NCBI GenBank assembly: GCA_963711635.1
Contig: CAVQEZ010000005.1
Location: 984,278 to 1,048,277 of the forward strand
Direction of reading: 5' to 3'
From: CADEED01 sp963711635
Lineage (GTDB): Bacteria > Pseudomonadota > Gammaproteobacteria > Steroidobacterales > Steroidobacteraceae
Length of the DNA: 64,000 nucleotides
Shown: positions 61,687 through 64,000 of the stretch, one piece after another
How the letters are laid out: each line of letters opens with the position of its first letter
How positions within the stretch are numbered: position 1 is the stretch's first letter
Program-made: the position numbers and the translations under genes
Notes under the pieces: model-generated
What the model saw: the letters and a program-made list of their open reading frames with translations, nothing else
Database searches by the model: none
Told to the model about the DNA's origin: nothing

Positions 61687-62882
61687 TCCGGCGCTCCATG
61701 CAACAAACCGCGATAGCCCGCCACCATGGCCGGCACCGAGAAACAGGTCACCGCGCGATTGCGCGCCGCCGCGCCCATCTGCAGGCGCTTGCGGCGATCG
61801 GCGTACAGCGCGGCGATCATGGCGGGCAGCCGCGCCGACAGCTCGGTGGGCGAAACCACGTAGCCCTCCACGCCGTCGGTGATCATTTCGCGCGCGCCGC
61901 CGATGTCCGAGAGAATCACCGGCCGTCCCATGGACATGGCCTCGAGCGCGGCATTGGAAAACGACTCGACGGCGATCGACGGCAGCATGAACACGTCGAG
62001 CGCCGCGAGCACGGGCCGCACGTCTTCGACGGCGCCGATGAAGTGCACGCGGTCCAGGATCTCGAGCTGCGCGGCGCGCTGCTTGAGCCGTGGCAGCAGC
62101 GGTCCATCTCCGGCGATCACCAGGTGCGCATCGACGCGCGCCACGCGCAGGCGGCGCAGCGTGGTCAGCAGCACTTCCTGGTTTTTCTCCGGCCGGCACA
62201 TGCCCACCGTGCCCAGCAGCAGCGACTCGGGCTTGACGCCCAGTGTCGTGCGCAGCCGCTTGCCGGCCTCGAAGGATTCGATGAACTCGAAATGTTCGGA
62301 GTCGACACCGTTGTAGACCACGGTGGAATTCTTCCAGCCCCGGCTGTTAGGTTTGAACCAGAAGTGACGCTGCGCCTCCGAGCCATGCACGATGAGATCG
62401 AAGCGCCCGAGCACCGACTGGTACACGCGCTTCCACATGTGATACCCGCGGAAGGTCGAGGTGTTCACCAGCGCCACGGTGCGCGGCCGGTATGGCAGCA
62501 GTAACGTCGCGAGCGCGACGTACAAGGCCTGGTAGAGATTCAGCGCGAGTACGGTGGCGGGCCGCTCGGTGGCCAGGATCTGCCGCAGGCGCCAGAGCGT
62601 GGCGAAGGAGAACTTGCCCTTGCGCTCGAGCTTGGTGCAGCCCACGTCGCGGCGCAGGCCGGACTCGATGGTGTAAGGCCCGTTCAGGCACACGAGCTTC
62701 ACGTGTACGCCATCGTCCTTGAGCCAGTTGGCGAGCCGGACGATCTTGCGCTCCGAACCGCCGATGCCGAGGTTGTTGACCACGAACAATGCGTCGGGCC
62801 GGGTCGCCGCCACCTCCTGTGCCGCGCTCTTCGCCGGCGCCAGATCTCTCAAGGTGGCTTCCGCATATGCGGGTGTATTCAT
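61683..62882 (-). CDS. glycosyltransferase family 4
   Basis: 399 residues. After an Ala-rich ~28-residue leader, LFVVNNLGIGGSERKIVRLA is the glycine-rich N-terminal motif; GTVGMCRPEKNQEVLLTTLR, DVFMLPSIAVESFSNAALEA and MSMGRPVILSDIGGAREMIT show the GT4 C-domain with the ESFSNAALE version of EX7E. The ATG at 62882 overlaps the stop of the preceding glycosyltransferase gene. Confidence 0.92.
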   Translation of the reverse strand: MNTPAYAEATLRDLAPAKSAAQEVAATRPDALFVVNNLGIGGSERKIVRLANWLKDDGVHVKLVCLNGPYTIESGLRRDVGCTKLERKGKFSFATLWRLRQILATERPATVLALNLYQALYVALATLLLPYRPRTVALVNTSTFRGYHMWKRVYQSVLGRFDLIVHGSEAQRHFWFKPNSRGWKNSTVVYNGVDSEHFEFIESFEAGKRLRTTLGVKPESLLLGTVGMCRPEKNQEVLLTTLRRLRVARVDAHLVIAGDGPLLPRLKQRAAQLEILDRVHFIGAVEDVRPVLAALDVFMLPSIAVESFSNAALEAMSMGRPVILSDIGGAREMITDGVEGYVVSPTELSARLPAMIAALYADRRKRLQMGAAARNRAVTCFSVPAMVAGYRGLLHGAPE

Positions 62883-64000
62883 GGAACGGTTCCTCCGTCG
62901 GCCGCGCCCATGCGCACGCGCACCGATCTGGTTTCCAGTAGTTCGATGTAACGCGAAGCAGCGGCGCTGGTGAATTCGCGCGACACGAAATCGCGCGCGC
63001 GGCGGCCGATGTTCTCGCGGTAGACGTCGACGTCGAGCAGCCCGCGGATCGACTCGCGCATGTCGTCGATGGTCGTCGCCACGTGGCCGAGCTGCAGCCG
63101 GCGGATCAGGCCGTCCGGGTCGAAGAAGCTCACCACGGGCACGCCACGGATCCACGCCTGCAGGAAGGTATTGGGGAAACCTTCGATGCTGGACGTGTTG
63201 AGAAAAATCCTGGCGCGATCGAACCACTCGCCGGATTCGGTGTAACGCACGCCACCGGGCATCGACACATTAGGCAGCCGCGAGGCCGCGGCTTTCACGT
63301 CGTCAAAGTACGTATATCCCCAGCCGTAAGGGCAAGGCCCGCCGGCCAGCGTGAAATTCACGTGCGGCAGCTGCCGGGCGAGCTCGAGCACCAGTTCGGG
63401 GCGCTTCAATGAACGCAGGTTGCTCAGCCATAACACGTCGATGTCCTTCTCGACGGCAGCCCCGCGACGCGGCGGCTCGACCAGCATGTTCACGACGCTG
63501 GATTCGAGGCCGTGATGCTGGCGCAGCAATCCCGCCTGGTATTCGGTCTGCACTGCAATGAGATCGGCGTGCCTGAGGCCGTACTCGTACAGCTTGCGGT
63601 CGCGCCACAGCTCGATGCGGCCATGCTCCTTCTCGCAGTCGCTGTCCGATGCGACGCGGAAAATGAACTTGCGCCCCGTCATGCTGCAGAACCACGCGGT
63701 GATGCCGGTGAACGCGCCGGCCGGCGACTGGTAGTAGACGTCGGCGTCCGCGGCCATGAGCGCGGAGAATAGTTTGGAGGCGCGCGGGTGGAAGAAACGC
63801 AGGCCCGGGAGGCCGCCAGTGCGCTTGTGCGCCGCGATCACGGTGATGCCGTCGACCACGCGTCTGGCGCCCTGCCCGTCGTCGAACACGATCATCGAGA
63901 CCTCGTGGCCGAGATCGCGCCAGGCGCGCGCCAGCAGCACGTGCTGCACGGTCTCGCCACCGATGTACTTGAGATCGCCCTCGCCCGACAGCAGGCCGTA
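62879..64000 (-). CDS. glycosyltransferase family 4, N-terminus beyond right edge
   Basis: At least 373 residues; the frame enters from the right edge as YGLLSGEGDLKYIGGETVQH, so only a short N-terminus is missing. FRVASDSDCEKEHGRIELW, DVLWLSNLRSLKRPELVLEL, TLAGGPCPYGWGYTYFDDV and NTSSIEGFPNTFLQAWIRGV (EX7E-like) define the GT4 C-domain. It is the most upstream gene of the coupled set seen here; the exopolysaccharide locus clearly continues beyond the window. Confidence 0.9.
   Translation of the reverse strand, partial: YGLLSGEGDLKYIGGETVQHVLLARAWRDLGHEVSMIVFDDGQGARRVVDGITVIAAHKRTGGLPGLRFFHPRASKLFSALMAADADVYYQSPAGAFTGITAWFCSMTGRKFIFRVASDSDCEKEHGRIELWRDRKLYEYGLRHADLIAVQTEYQAGLLRQHHGLESSVVNMLVEPPRRGAAVEKDIDVLWLSNLRSLKRPELVLELARQLPHVNFTLAGGPCPYGWGYTYFDDVKAAASRLPNVSMPGGVRYTESGEWFDRARIFLNTSSIEGFPNTFLQAWIRGVPVVSFFDPDGLIRRLQLGHVATTIDDMRESIRGLLDVDVYRENIGRRARDFVSREFTSAAASRYIELLETRSVRVRMGAADGGTVP

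Overview
The window is about 64 kb of high-GC DNA with dense, mostly GTG/ATG-started genes, short ATGA/GTGA overlaps and no rRNA, tRNA, CRISPR array, transposase or phage gene that I can see. Gene content (HrpA, RluE-like pseudouridine synthase, CysQ, Yqj proteins, BON and DUF1328 proteins, A2M next to PBP1C) points to a chromosome of a free-living gammaproteobacterium. The closest fit is a Steroidobacteraceae/Nevskiales/Xanthomonadales-type organism; this placement is inference.

Layout. 1-8.6 kb: housekeeping genes (hrpA 5' part, a LOG-like protein, a radical SAM protein, a Tat-exported phosphotriesterase-like protein, a pseudouridine synthase, an XRE regulator, a DMT transporter, cysQ). 8.6-18.6 kb: a glycogen/maltodextrin operon on the minus strand, glgP > glgB > glgX > malQ > cysQ > transporter, with polyphosphate glucokinase (ppgK) divergent from glgP. 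18.6-20.7 kb: exported amidohydrolase. 20.9-29.9 kb: a periplasmic alpha-2-macroglobulin with a CLEQ thioester, pbpC (penicillin-binding protein 1C) and a fluoroacetate-dehalogenase-like hydrolase. 30-40 kb: a stress and envelope region with three response regulators, a HisKA_3-type kinase, superoxide dismutase, a ferritin-like protein, ElaB/YqjE/YqjK-like proteins, a cardiolipin-synthase-like lipoprotein, an FMN reductase, a BON lipoprotein and a DUF1328 protein. 40-45 kb: an SGNH hydrolase with a degenerate AAA protein, a glutathione S-transferase, a secreted four-repeat VWA protein and a DUF2235 (Tle1-like) hydrolase. 45.0-45.9 kb: a non-coding composite of nested inverted repeats. 45.9-53.1 kb: two hybrid histidine kinases, one with a long HAMP array. 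53.2-64 kb: an M28 peptidase, a second debranching-type enzyme and an exopolysaccharide cluster (heparinase-like protein, CapK-like ligase, three glycosyltransferases).

How they work together. The glg genes branch, debranch and phosphorolyse glycogen, while ppgK makes glucose-6-phosphate from the glucose released by malQ. The A2M and PBP1C form the known periplasmic defence and repair pair. The 30-40 kb genes look like a coordinated oxidative/envelope stress response wired by phosphorelay proteins. The right end is the edge of an exopolysaccharide locus.

Sequence quality. From about 20.9 to 36.4 kb, and again at 40-41.8 kb, conserved proteins are broken every 30-250 bases by single-base frame changes that are mostly +1, while 4.7-20.7 kb and 53-64 kb contain none. 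I read this mainly as consensus error and annotate these genes as CDS with broken frames. The most unusual feature is the pair of 213/214-bp inverted elements at 45.1-45.8 kb. Their terminal arms differ between copies but change together within each copy, as expected for a conserved hairpin.
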